Shown here one piece after another: positions 8,623 through 16,270 of a DNA stretch of 19,254 bases (position 1 is the first letter of the stretch; each line of letters starts with the position of its first letter). The stretch is taken from positions 1 to 19,254 of the forward strand of contig MNQS01000191.1 of NCBI GenBank assembly GCA_001915545.1, read 5' to 3'. The translations under genes and the position numbers were made by a program. The notes under the pieces are model-generated. The model worked only from the letters and a program-made list of their open reading frames with translations, was not told the DNA's origin and made no database searches. The stretch comes from Bacteroides sp. 43_108. Its GTDB lineage: Bacteria; Bacteroidota; Bacteroidia; Bacteroidales; Bacteroidaceae.

Positions 8623-9798
8623 ATGAACTTGCCATCTTTAAAATTCTGTATGTTGCGATCGGTTTTGACTTTATGTCTTGTTTTCTTAACCGTGACGTTG
8701 ACTCACGCCAACGATGGAGAGTATTACACTTCGGGTAATCAGTTGCTTCCACTTGTCGAGACTGATATACGTGTGCAACGAGAGATTCTGACATTGCGAT
8801 GGAGTGATGACAACGTTGCCGAGGTTGATGTGTATTATGAATTTTATAATCCCGGTAAGCCGAAAACTGTACTTATGGGATTTGAGGCAGACCCTCCTAT
8901 GTACATTGATTCGATAAGTCGTAACAGTGCCCATCCTAATATTTCAGATTTTAAAGTGATTATGAACGGCAGGAGTATTCCAGTATCAACTACGGTGGTT
9001 GAGACTGATACCCTTTACGTTGTCAATGGCGAAGTGCAACCGGTAGATTTGTCGGTATATTCCATAAATGATGATTATAATATAGGTTCTTATCTGTTTA
9101 CAGCTGACCGCAATGACGCTGTGCCTATTTCGTATGTATATCATTTCAACGCTGACTTCAAGTCAGGCATCAATGTTGTGCGCCATCGCTACCGTTATGA
9201 AATGAATGTGAATGTCTGCACGCATTATCTCTTTGATTACAAACTGTCTCCTGCATTGCGATGGGCCAATCATCAGATAGACGATTTCACACTTCGTATT
9301 GAAACAGAAGACGTGCCTCTGCATTTCATGATGAAAGACAGTCTGTTCGAAAAGTCAGATAGTCCGGTTATAGACGGTACAGGAAAGTGGCGCGTAAGGA
9401 CAATTATTAACGAGATGGACCGGAAAATGTCTGTATATGAAGTATTCATGCGCAACGCATCAATAGAGTGGAAAGCTACGAATTTCAGGCCAAGCTCAGA
9501 ACTGCATATTTTTTCAGCTGACTGTACTGAAACCGGTGTTATCTGTAACCCTGCAGAATACTATTCTTGGCGCTACAGCCTCGTAAGCGGCTCTATTCAT
9601 TATGATGACATCCACCGTATAGTCCGCAATATGCCCTATGCCTACCGTGGCTATATCTTCAAGAACAAGTATCTGAATGATTTCTTCACCTCACGTTGGT
9701 GGTACATACCAGACCCAGATTATAAAGTCGACTTGGAAAAACTGACCCCTAACGAACGCGATTGGCTGAAAAAATATAATGAAGACTATGGCAAATGA
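8623..9798 (+). CDS. Secreted protein with DUF4424-like body and C-terminal YARHG-like domain
   Basis: A 391-residue exported protein. A signal peptide covers about residues 1-29 (hydrophobic SVLTLCLVFLTVTL, cleavage after THA). The mature part opens with ANDGEYYTSGNQLLPL, followed by alternating strand-like segments such as VDVYYEFYNPGKPKTVLMGF, resembling the DUF4424 type of periplasmic protein. The last 60 residues, with IVRNMPYAYRGYIF (YAYRG at 339-343), a WWYIP segment and a closing NERDWLKKYNEDY, fit the YARHG domain, an extracellular module of unknown role named for its YARHG motif; here it reads YAYRG. No lipobox cysteine follows the signal peptide, so it is probably periplasmic. It has its own promoter and no obvious functional link to neighbours. 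Confidence 0.75.
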   Translation: MNLPSLKFCMLRSVLTLCLVFLTVTLTHANDGEYYTSGNQLLPLVETDIRVQREILTLRWSDDNVAEVDVYYEFYNPGKPKTVLMGFEADPPMYIDSISRNSAHPNISDFKVIMNGRSIPVSTTVVETDTLYVVNGEVQPVDLSVYSINDDYNIGSYLFTADRNDAVPISYVYHFNADFKSGINVVRHRYRYEMNVNVCTHYLFDYKLSPALRWANHQIDDFTLRIETEDVPLHFMMKDSLFEKSDSPVIDGTGKWRVRTIINEMDRKMSVYEVFMRNASIEWKATNFRPSSELHIFSADCTETGVICNPAEYYSWRYSLVSGSIHYDDIHRIVRNMPYAYRGYIFKNKYLNDFFTSRWWYIPDPDYKVDLEKLTPNERDWLKKYNEDYGK

Positions 9799-9940
9799 AA
9801 GTTGTGTAAGTTGTGAAACTGTTGGAGTCTCATTTTTCCCTTATGTGAATAATAAGGTTGTATTTGATAAAAAATCGTGATGTAAACACATAATAATCAA
9901 ATCAATGGGACAATTTTAACAGAATATCAGCTTTTATCCT

Positions 9941-9948
9941 TACCTTTG
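9941..9948 (+). promoter_or_regulatory. -7 promoter element of the AlbA_2 gene
   Basis: TACCTTTG matches TAnnTTTG exactly and lies 40 bases before the ATG at 9989. The -33 side is poor, with only a T-rich patch at 9914-9919. The 190 bases between the two genes hold nothing else I can name. Confidence 0.5.
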
Positions 9949-9988
9949 TTATAGTACTTGGGGAATACCCGAACAACGAAAAAAAACG

Positions 9989-11545
9989 ATGCAGATTCAT
10001 AACAATACATTGATAGCAGAATGCTCGTCTTACGACTTCAAGGAAATGCTGGAGCGTAAGAAAGTAAAGTCGTGGCTTAAATCCGTATCGGCTTTTGCCA
10101 ATACGGAAGGTGGCAGTTTATTCTATGGAGTAAACGATGACGGAGTGATTGTAGGTTTGGAGAATCCGCAAGCAGACGTCGACTTTATCAGTGAAATGAT
10201 AAAGGTAAGGCTTGATCCAGTTCCGGATGTACAGCTTATCCCGATTGAACACGAAGGACGTACCCTGCTTGAAGTGAGAGTAAAGGCTGGAACGCTGACA
10301 CCATATTATTATTATCAAGACGGAACACGTACTGCTTATACACGAGTTGGTAATGAAAGTGTAGAGTGCAATTCGCAACAACTACTTTCATTGGTATTAA
10401 AGGGTACGCACATGACATGGGATTCGCTACCTACACAAGTAGACGCCAACAAACATTCTTTCGTTATCCTTGCCAACACTTTCCGCGAGCAAACCCATCA
10501 GGAATGGAATGATAAGTATTTGGAATCATTCGGACTTGTCACATCTGATGGTAAGCTGACCAATGCCGGATTGCTGTTTGTGGATAACTGCACCGTGTTT
10601 CAATCCCGCATATTCTGTACCCGTTGGACGGGGCTTTATAAGGATGACGCTATCAGTTCAGTATAACACAGAGCCAACCTCGTTTTGCTTTTGAAATATG
10701 GCATGGATTTCATCAAGAACTACACCATGAGCGGCTGGGTCAAGATGCCTAACTACCGCCTCAATTTACCCGACTATTCTGACCGGGCTATCTTTGAAGG
10801 GTTGGTAAACCACCTTATCCATCGGGATTACACGGTGATGGGCGGTGAGGTACATATCGACATCTATGATGACCGTGTAGAATTAGTTTCGCCCGGCGCG
10901 ATGCTCGACGGCACACAGATTCAAGACCGCGATATTTACAATGTTCCGTCCATACGTCGCAACCCCGTCATTGCCGATATGTTTACCCAACTCGACTACA
11001 TGGAGAAACGTGGCTCCGGTCTGCGCAAGATGCGTGAACTGACCGAGAAGCTGCCCAACTTTTTACCCGGCAAAGAACCTCTCTATAAAACCGAAGCATC
11101 CTCATTCTTCACCACTTTCTATAATCTGAATTGGGGCGAGAATGGTAGAATCTCCGTAGAAGAGGTGGCCGACAGGGTAAACAGTACCATCAAAAAGTAC
11201 CCTGTAAACGGAGGAGTTTCGGAGAGAAAGTTCGGTGTAAACGAAAAAAGTTCGGAGAAAAGGTTCGGTGTAAATGCTGAAAGGTTCGGTGTAAACGAAA
11301 AAAGTTCGGAGAAAAGGTTCGGCGTAAAAGGAGAGGATGCATCTAAAAGAGTTAGCAGGACAGGGCAAAAAATAATAGACTTAGTTATTTACGACCCTTC
11401 TATAACAGCAGAAGCAATGTCTGTAAAAATTGGCGTGTCCAAGCGGGCAGTTGAAAAGAACATCAAAGAGTTGCGTGAGAGAGGCATTCTCGTCCATGAA
11501 GGTTCTGACAAGGCAGGCTATTGGCGCATCATCGTAAAACCATAA
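9989..11545 (+). pseudogene. AlbA_2/Schlafen-type ATP-binding protein with an internal stop
   Basis: The frame would encode 518 residues but is cut by TAA at 10664-10666. Before the stop is an AlbA_2 (divergent AAA_4/Schlafen-like) domain, with FKEML and ANTEGGSLFYGVNDDG (residues 37-52), ending at DAISSV. After it, in the same frame, comes LVLLLKYGMDF and the conserved C-terminal ATP-binding region: LVNHLIHRDYTVMGGEV, VELVSPGAMLDG, RRNPVIADMF (from R323) and EKRGSGLRKM. A repeated FGVN linker (about 415-447) leads to a winged-helix end with ITAEAMSVKIGVSKRAVEKN. These proteins are thought to be DNA-associated regulators and are common in accessory regions of Bacteroidetes. One base change, GAA to TAA, is the simplest explanation. 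The halves could still be made separately (second from ATG 10703), or the stop read through. Confidence 0.7.
11231..11328 (+). repeat. Tandem direct repeat (54-bp period) encoding FGVN linker
   Basis: Two 44-base copies, 11231-11274 and 11285-11328, differ at a single base and start 54 bases (18 codons) apart. Each copy has internal repeats built on TTCGGTGTAAA, so FGVN or a near form appears about five times. The period is a multiple of three, so loss or gain of a unit would change linker length without breaking the frame. Confidence 0.85.
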
Positions 11546-11562
11546 TAGGGAGGGCGTGACAC

Positions 11563-12264
11563 ATGACAATCTTTATCTTGGTTTCCATCTTATTGGTTGC
11601 AGCTTTGGCAATAGCCTTGCTTATGGGCGTTTCTCCTGCGAGCCAAAAAGTCAAAGTCCGGACAATGTATGTCGGAGCTGCGCTTATGCTCGTAGTTGCT
11701 CTTATCGTCTGTGACTATATTGACGCTTTGCTGGATTTTCCGTCCAAGTTCCGATTTCATGCAGTATTGGTGCTTACCGTAACCGTAGGTTATCTCTGCA
11801 TTGCCATTGCTTGTATGGAAAAGTACAATGTCCTAAAGCGTAAGAACCGCGTGCTTGAAAAAGCCCTTACTGAAAAAGAGCAAGAAAAAGTATCCATTCT
11901 GATGGAACGTCAAAGCAAGCAGCAACAGGCACTCCAAAAAGGAGAACTTGAATGGTTTGCCGGGAAAATCAAGATGTTCAGCGAAGAGGAACAAAAAGCT
12001 ATTCTTGCCAGTGCCTACGCATTTACAGAACATGACTTGATTCTTCCGCCCTCAATCACAATCCAGCCAAACGAGATGTGCAGTCAGCAAGAACTCATGT
12101 ATTACGCTTACTCCGCTTTCTCCAATATGGGCAAAAAGCGCAGTGACATCGTGAGTTTCTTATGTCAGGTTTTTAAGGCATACTTTCCTGCTGGTGAGGC
12201 TTCGGTATCAAAGAAGATGCCGGGATTGGATAAGGTTAAGGAGAGAAGGGAGAAAGAAACATGA
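11563..12264 (+). CDS. Membrane-anchored coiled-coil protein, function unknown
   Basis: I do not recognise this 233-residue protein. Three hydrophobic segments are visible at about residues 1-22, 33-57 and 63-85, followed by a charged helical stretch (about 90-135, rich in K, E and Q) that should form a coiled coil, and a C-terminal helical domain (about 140-215) with SEEEQKAILAS and MGKKRSDIVSFLCQVFKAYF. The likely topology is membrane anchor plus cytoplasmic domain. A strong Shine-Dalgarno-like AGGGAGGG at 11547-11554, unusual for this phylum, precedes the ATG by eight bases. It starts 17 bases after the AlbA_2 frame, so the two are probably co-transcribed and may work together. The gene ends 100 bases before the next reading frame, where a new promoter lies. 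Confidence 0.7.
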   Translation: MTIFILVSILLVAALAIALLMGVSPASQKVKVRTMYVGAALMLVVALIVCDYIDALLDFPSKFRFHAVLVLTVTVGYLCIAIACMEKYNVLKRKNRVLEKALTEKEQEKVSILMERQSKQQQALQKGELEWFAGKIKMFSEEEQKAILASAYAFTEHDLILPPSITIQPNEMCSQQELMYYAYSAFSNMGKKRSDIVSFLCQVFKAYFPAGEASVSKKMPGLDKVKERREKET

Positions 12265-12288
12265 ATCGCAATATACTTATTGTAAAAC

Positions 12289-12320
12289 ATTGAATATAAA
12301 TAAGAAAAATGTTATTTTTG
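12289..12320 (+). promoter_or_regulatory. Promoter of the three-gene NTPase/WYL cassette
   Basis: TATTTTTG at 12313-12320 matches TAnnTTTG exactly, and ATTG at 12289-12292, 20 bases upstream, matches the -33 TTTG at three of four bases. Transcription would start near 12327, about 60 bases before the likely first ATG at 12389. No other promoter was seen between the three genes downstream. Confidence 0.6.
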
Positions 12321-12388
12321 CAACTGCTATATAGCTTTTCTATTATCAGAAAGAATATATTTTAATGTCGTTGATAAATCTTATTATA

Positions 12389-12964
12389 ATGATATACGAA
12401 GAATATTTAGAATGTGCTAGAAAACATCTAAAAAGTTGCCGGCAACTTCTTGAGGGTCTGAAAGAAAACGCAGACAATAAAGAAGCCTGTCTAGATATAT
12501 GGTATTTATCCGGATATATCATAGAAGGGTTTACCGTCTATTCTGCATACAAAATTAATGGTTGGAATCCAAATAGTAAAGATGGGGTGAAAGATATCAA
12601 ATTAAAATACGATAAGCCCTTCTCCTATAAGACTCATTTAGATTTTCATTATTGCAGGGTATATAAGGGTAAGCCTGTATTCCCTTCTGGCTTAATAAAG
12701 TATTTTGTACAGGGACATGATTATCAATCAATAATAGAAGGATTATTGATTAAAGAACCTATATTTAAAGATGTTCCTATTTTGGGGTCTGGTGCGATAG
12801 ATAATGATGTCAAAATACTTGTGGATAACTGGAAACCTGATATAAGGTATTGGTATAAAGAAGAACAAATGAAGGAAAACAATATACCAATACTAACACT
12901 CGATCTCCTGAAACAACTTATTGAAACGTGTAATGATATTTATAAAAAAATGATATTTGTATGA
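12389..12964 (+). CDS. Small helical protein, possibly HEPN-like, first gene of the cassette
   Basis: A 191-residue, mostly helical protein of uncertain family. Features recalling HEPN domains are the opening YEEYLECARKHLKSC helix, a hydrophobic helix YLSGYIIEGFTVYSAYKI, a GHDYQSIIEGLL segment in the place of the usual H-D-L helix, and NWKPDIRYWYKEE before a final helix. I see no RX4-6H motif, so if it is HEPN it lacks the usual RNase residues or is a non-catalytic member. I chose ATG 12389 (MIYEEYLE) over ATG 12365, which would add eight hydrophobic residues with no purpose I can see. Its stop overlaps the next start in ATGA, so translation is probably coupled and both proteins are likely made in fixed ratio. 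An alternative reading is a specific partner of the NTPase with no enzymatic role. Confidence 0.65.
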   Translation: MIYEEYLECARKHLKSCRQLLEGLKENADNKEACLDIWYLSGYIIEGFTVYSAYKINGWNPNSKDGVKDIKLKYDKPFSYKTHLDFHYCRVYKGKPVFPSGLIKYFVQGHDYQSIIEGLLIKEPIFKDVPILGSGAIDNDVKILVDNWKPDIRYWYKEEQMKENNIPILTLDLLKQLIETCNDIYKKMIFV

Positions 12965-15900
12965 TACATGTTATAGATCTAGCCAATAAAGTTCAAGCAT
13001 ATTTGCGTGCGAAGGAATTTGATGATTTTAAAATATTCATCAGACTCAATTTCTCAATTGATGTATTCGTCTTTTCCGATGTCACAATCTCTGAACAAGA
13101 AATTAAAGATGATTTCCTCAGAAGTCTTAAAGATGACAAGGATAATCTTTACAAGAAGGAATACTATGACACAGAGGATTTGGATGAGAACAATAATCCT
13201 CGTAAGATAGAATATCGTGTGGAGAATGACAGTTTTTATCACGCAGGAAAAGACTTCTTGAATTTATCTTTTAAAATCATCCCATCTGACGAAAAAGAAG
13301 ATCCTTTTTATGCCAGCATCGTCAATTATGATGAAGAAATTGTTATAGGACCAAGATATAGATTTGACTCATTGTTAAACAGTGGCGATAAAGACAGAGT
13401 ATCTTTAACTAAAGATATTCCTATTGTTACTTTTTATAGTTACAAGGGGGGAATGGGACGTACCACAACAATGGTCTCATATGCTATGGATTTAGCAATT
13501 CATAATAATAAAAGAGTTGTTGTTATTGATTGCGATTTAGAGGCTCCCGGATATCTTAACTTTTTTGACCTTTCCGCGAATAAAGAATTAAGGCAAGGTA
13601 AAAAAAATGGACTTGTTGAGCTCATAAGCGATTTAAAAGTGCTTAATGATGAAGGGAAAGAAAAATTGGAGTTAAGTGATTACATCGTAAATGTAGGAGA
13701 TTCAACTAAAGAACCTGCTTTAAACAATATATGGCTCATCCCTGCAGGTAACCTTAATATGAATTATGTAGGAGAAGGAGAAGAGATTAATCTTAGGGAT
13801 TACTTAGAAGGATTATCAAAAATCAATTTATCCAATGTTAACGAGGTTGTAGGCAATTTCAAAATTCTGATTGAAAAAATAAAAAAATCAATCAATCCTG
13901 ATATTATTTTACTCGATTCACGTACTGGTTTTAATGATATATTTGGCACTGCTGCATTTTATTTATCTTCTTGTGTAGTTGGCTTCTTTGGTTTTAGTAG
14001 ACAAACGCAACCGGGACTTATTAATCTTGTGAACAATTATTATTCACAAGAAAATTCCTTTAAGATGATATTGGTGTTTTCTATACTTCCAACGGATAAA
14101 GATAGTGAAATCTTAGAAGATGACCTTTATCATGAAGTAAACAACATGATAGAACGTAAGGGTACAGTGGAAAAGGCGAAGCCTATGTCCTTTTCTCTCC
14201 ACAGAAATCATTGTTTGGAGCAAATTGGTATTGGTAAAAAAACAAACGATAAAGCATTTGTTAAACTAGTAAGAGATAAGGAATTTAATGATTATAATTC
14301 AATTTTTGAAGCTATTAGCGATATTTGTTGGGAGAAGTCAAAAGAAGAGGAACAAGTTCAGGCTGATGTTGAATACGATATAAATGTAGAATCTAAGCAG
14401 ACTGAAACTTTAAACATTAATTACACTGAAGATACTCCATCATTAATATTAAGGAATGTTATCTTGCGGCATCTTAAAACGGTGTTTTCCAATATTAAAT
14501 TGTTTGCGGAAGACACTAAAATAGAGGAAGGACAATTCTTCTATAGAAAATGTATGCAAGATTTTTTTGGACCAGATAAATTTATAATAAAAGGATATAA
14601 AGGGACTGGTAAAACTTATCTATATCGCGCCCTTGCGGATCCTGTCATTTCCAAAAAAATTCAAAGTTGGACAAATCCATCAGACCCTAATGAAATCATT
14701 TTCATACAGGTATTACCTGATACTCCAGACAGTAATGTTCGAGCGTTTCCATTTGAAAACATACGTTATAAGGCTATTGATGAGCCGGAATATTATTTTA
14801 ATTGCTTTTGGCAAATATATACTTGGAGTTCTATTTTATGTAATGACATCTTTACGACTATTAGAAAAGAAAGTAGATTGTCAAGCTATATAAAACCAAT
14901 TGGTGGCAATGAAGCCTTATTACGTTTTGAAGAATTAATAAGTAAGGGTATAGAAGTTCTTGTTACGATAGAAGAAGATTTGGATAAAGTTAATAATTTG
15001 CTCTGCAAGAATAACAAAAAAATCTTCCTCTTATATGATCGATTGGATAATTGTATAAATCCGCTGCGTTGGAATAAAGCAGTATCTCCTCTTATTGAGT
15101 ATTGGAGAAATAATTATAGAAAATATTCTAATATATTTCCTAAAATCTTTATTCGTACAGATTTATTTAGGCAAATAGAAGGAAATAACACAGAACGTCT
15201 ACAAGAAAACAGTATAAATATCGAATGGACGATAGGAGAAGTATTTGGATATTTCTTTAAGTTAATATTTTCTGATAAAAATGCAAGTAATGCATATTGG
15301 GCAATTGCGAAAAAGCTCAGAATCAACGAAAATTACATAAACAATTGCAGTAAATCATTTATTGCATTTCCACCTAATCAATTTAAGAGTTTGACTCGTG
15401 CAGAAATGGCACCATTTGTTGAAATCTTCTTTGGAAGGCAAGTAAATCCAGGAAATTCAAAATTGGGACATCCGTGGGAATACTTTGAAAAGGAACTTTC
15501 AAATGCAGACAACAATTCTATTAGCTTGCGACCATTTATAAATACCTTGGATGGAAATGCTGTTGATAAAGCTCTTGGACGCACCGAACGTTATGTTAAA
15601 GAAATTATTAGTCCTAATATTTATGCATCTAAAGATGTACGCGAAAAAGCTACAGAAAGTTATTTTGATGATTTGGCAAAAGATCCATTCAGTAAGGATT
15701 TGCTAAAATTGAGGGATTTTATAAGAAGCGACAAAGGCAACAATTTTAAATATAAGTCATTAACCGAAGCGCAATACGCAAATTTACTAAAAAATGTTTT
15801 TGATTCAATCAATGGTAGTGAAGTCGTAAAAACTGAAAAAGATTTGGATAATATGATTTCAGCTAATGGCATTATAGCAAGGAAGCCAACAAGCCATGGC

Positions 15901-16257
15901 ATATATTACGTTTTTGCTCCTATATATTTTTATTCTTGGGGCTTACAGAACGGAGATTTAGAAAAAGAAAATAAACAAGGATACAAAAAAGAAGAGATAA
16001 ACCTCAAAAGAAACCCAGAAGAAGGAATAGAATATCACGGGCATATGGAAAAGAGGACTTTATATGGAAACCGCAGTTTTTATATTGCAGTTCCCGATGC
16101 AAGTGAAAAGCTAAATGTGACAAGTTTTAAGATAGAAAATAAACCATTGGATATAGATGAAGGTGACAATGTGATTTTTACCGTATTTTCAGAACCAAAT
16201 TATGCCAAGAAGGATGAATTATTTTGGAAAGTGAGAAACATATTCATAGATGAATAA
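12961..16257 (+). CDS. Large protein with two P-loop NTPase modules (KGGMGR-type and AAA/STAND-like)
   Basis: An 1098-residue, soluble-looking protein. Residues 1-155 are an unassigned domain. A SIMIBI (ParA/MinD-like) NTPase follows: FYSYKGGMGRTTTM with deviant Walker A K162-T168, VVVIDCDLEAPG with D190 and D192, and IILLDSRTG (315-323). The KGGVGR variant in place of KGGVGK is a known subfamily mostly found in conflict-type genes. After a linker near residues 460-500 comes a second P-loop, GYKGTGKT (545-552, K551), with Walker B IFLLYDRLDN (688-697, D693), resembling the AAA/STAND-like Sll1717 ATPases. The final 350 residues are helical then strand-rich, with no enzyme motif I can name. The first gene overlaps it by 4 bp and the WYL gene begins 13 bases after it. 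It may be a sensor or motor ATPase of a defence system; that role is inferred. Confidence 0.8.
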   Translation: MIHVIDLANKVQAYLRAKEFDDFKIFIRLNFSIDVFVFSDVTISEQEIKDDFLRSLKDDKDNLYKKEYYDTEDLDENNNPRKIEYRVENDSFYHAGKDFLNLSFKIIPSDEKEDPFYASIVNYDEEIVIGPRYRFDSLLNSGDKDRVSLTKDIPIVTFYSYKGGMGRTTTMVSYAMDLAIHNNKRVVVIDCDLEAPGYLNFFDLSANKELRQGKKNGLVELISDLKVLNDEGKEKLELSDYIVNVGDSTKEPALNNIWLIPAGNLNMNYVGEGEEINLRDYLEGLSKINLSNVNEVVGNFKILIEKIKKSINPDIILLDSRTGFNDIFGTAAFYLSSCVVGFFGFSRQTQPGLINLVNNYYSQENSFKMILVFSILPTDKDSEILEDDLYHEVNNMIERKGTVEKAKPMSFSLHRNHCLEQIGIGKKTNDKAFVKLVRDKEFNDYNSIFEAISDICWEKSKEEEQVQADVEYDINVESKQTETLNINYTEDTPSLILRNVILRHLKTVFSNIKLFAEDTKIEEGQFFYRKCMQDFFGPDKFIIKGYKGTGKTYLYRALADPVISKKIQSWTNPSDPNEIIFIQVLPDTPDSNVRAFPFENIRYKAIDEPEYYFNCFWQIYTWSSILCNDIFTTIRKESRLSSYIKPIGGNEALLRFEELISKGIEVLVTIEEDLDKVNNLLCKNNKKIFLLYDRLDNCINPLRWNKAVSPLIEYWRNNYRKYSNIFPKIFIRTDLFRQIEGNNTERLQENSINIEWTIGEVFGYFFKLIFSDKNASNAYWAIAKKLRINENYINNCSKSFIAFPPNQFKSLTRAEMAPFVEIFFGRQVNPGNSKLGHPWEYFEKELSNADNNSISLRPFINTLDGNAVDKALGRTERYVKEIISPNIYASKDVREKATESYFDDLAKDPFSKDLLKLRDFIRSDKGNNFKYKSLTEAQYANLLKNVFDSINGSEVVKTEKDLDNMISANGIIARKPTSHGIYYVFAPIYFYSWGLQNGDLEKENKQGYKKEEINLKRNPEEGIEYHGHMEKRTLYGNRSFYIAVPDASEKLNVTSFKIENKPLDIDEGDNVIFTVFSEPNYAKKDELFWKVRNIFIDE

Positions 16258-16270
16258 TTAATGTTTGAGT

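Noticed and set aside
10664..10684. Frameshift as the cause of the AlbA_2 break
   Set aside because: Both sides are in the same frame and the codon spacing fits the family, so a single nonsense change is simpler than two compensating indels.
11231..11328. CRISPR-like short repeats
   Set aside because: Only two main copies without true spacers, inside a coding frame with a whole-codon period.
12365..12388. Earlier ATG for the first cassette gene
   Set aside because: It adds eight residues with no helix or signal role; the ATG at 12389 begins directly at the first conserved-looking helix. Not excluded.
12961..16257. Plasmid or chromosome partitioning ParA
   Set aside because: No ParB gene or parS-like repeats are near, the Walker A is the KGGMGR variant, and the chain is about four times the length of ParA with a second P-loop domain.
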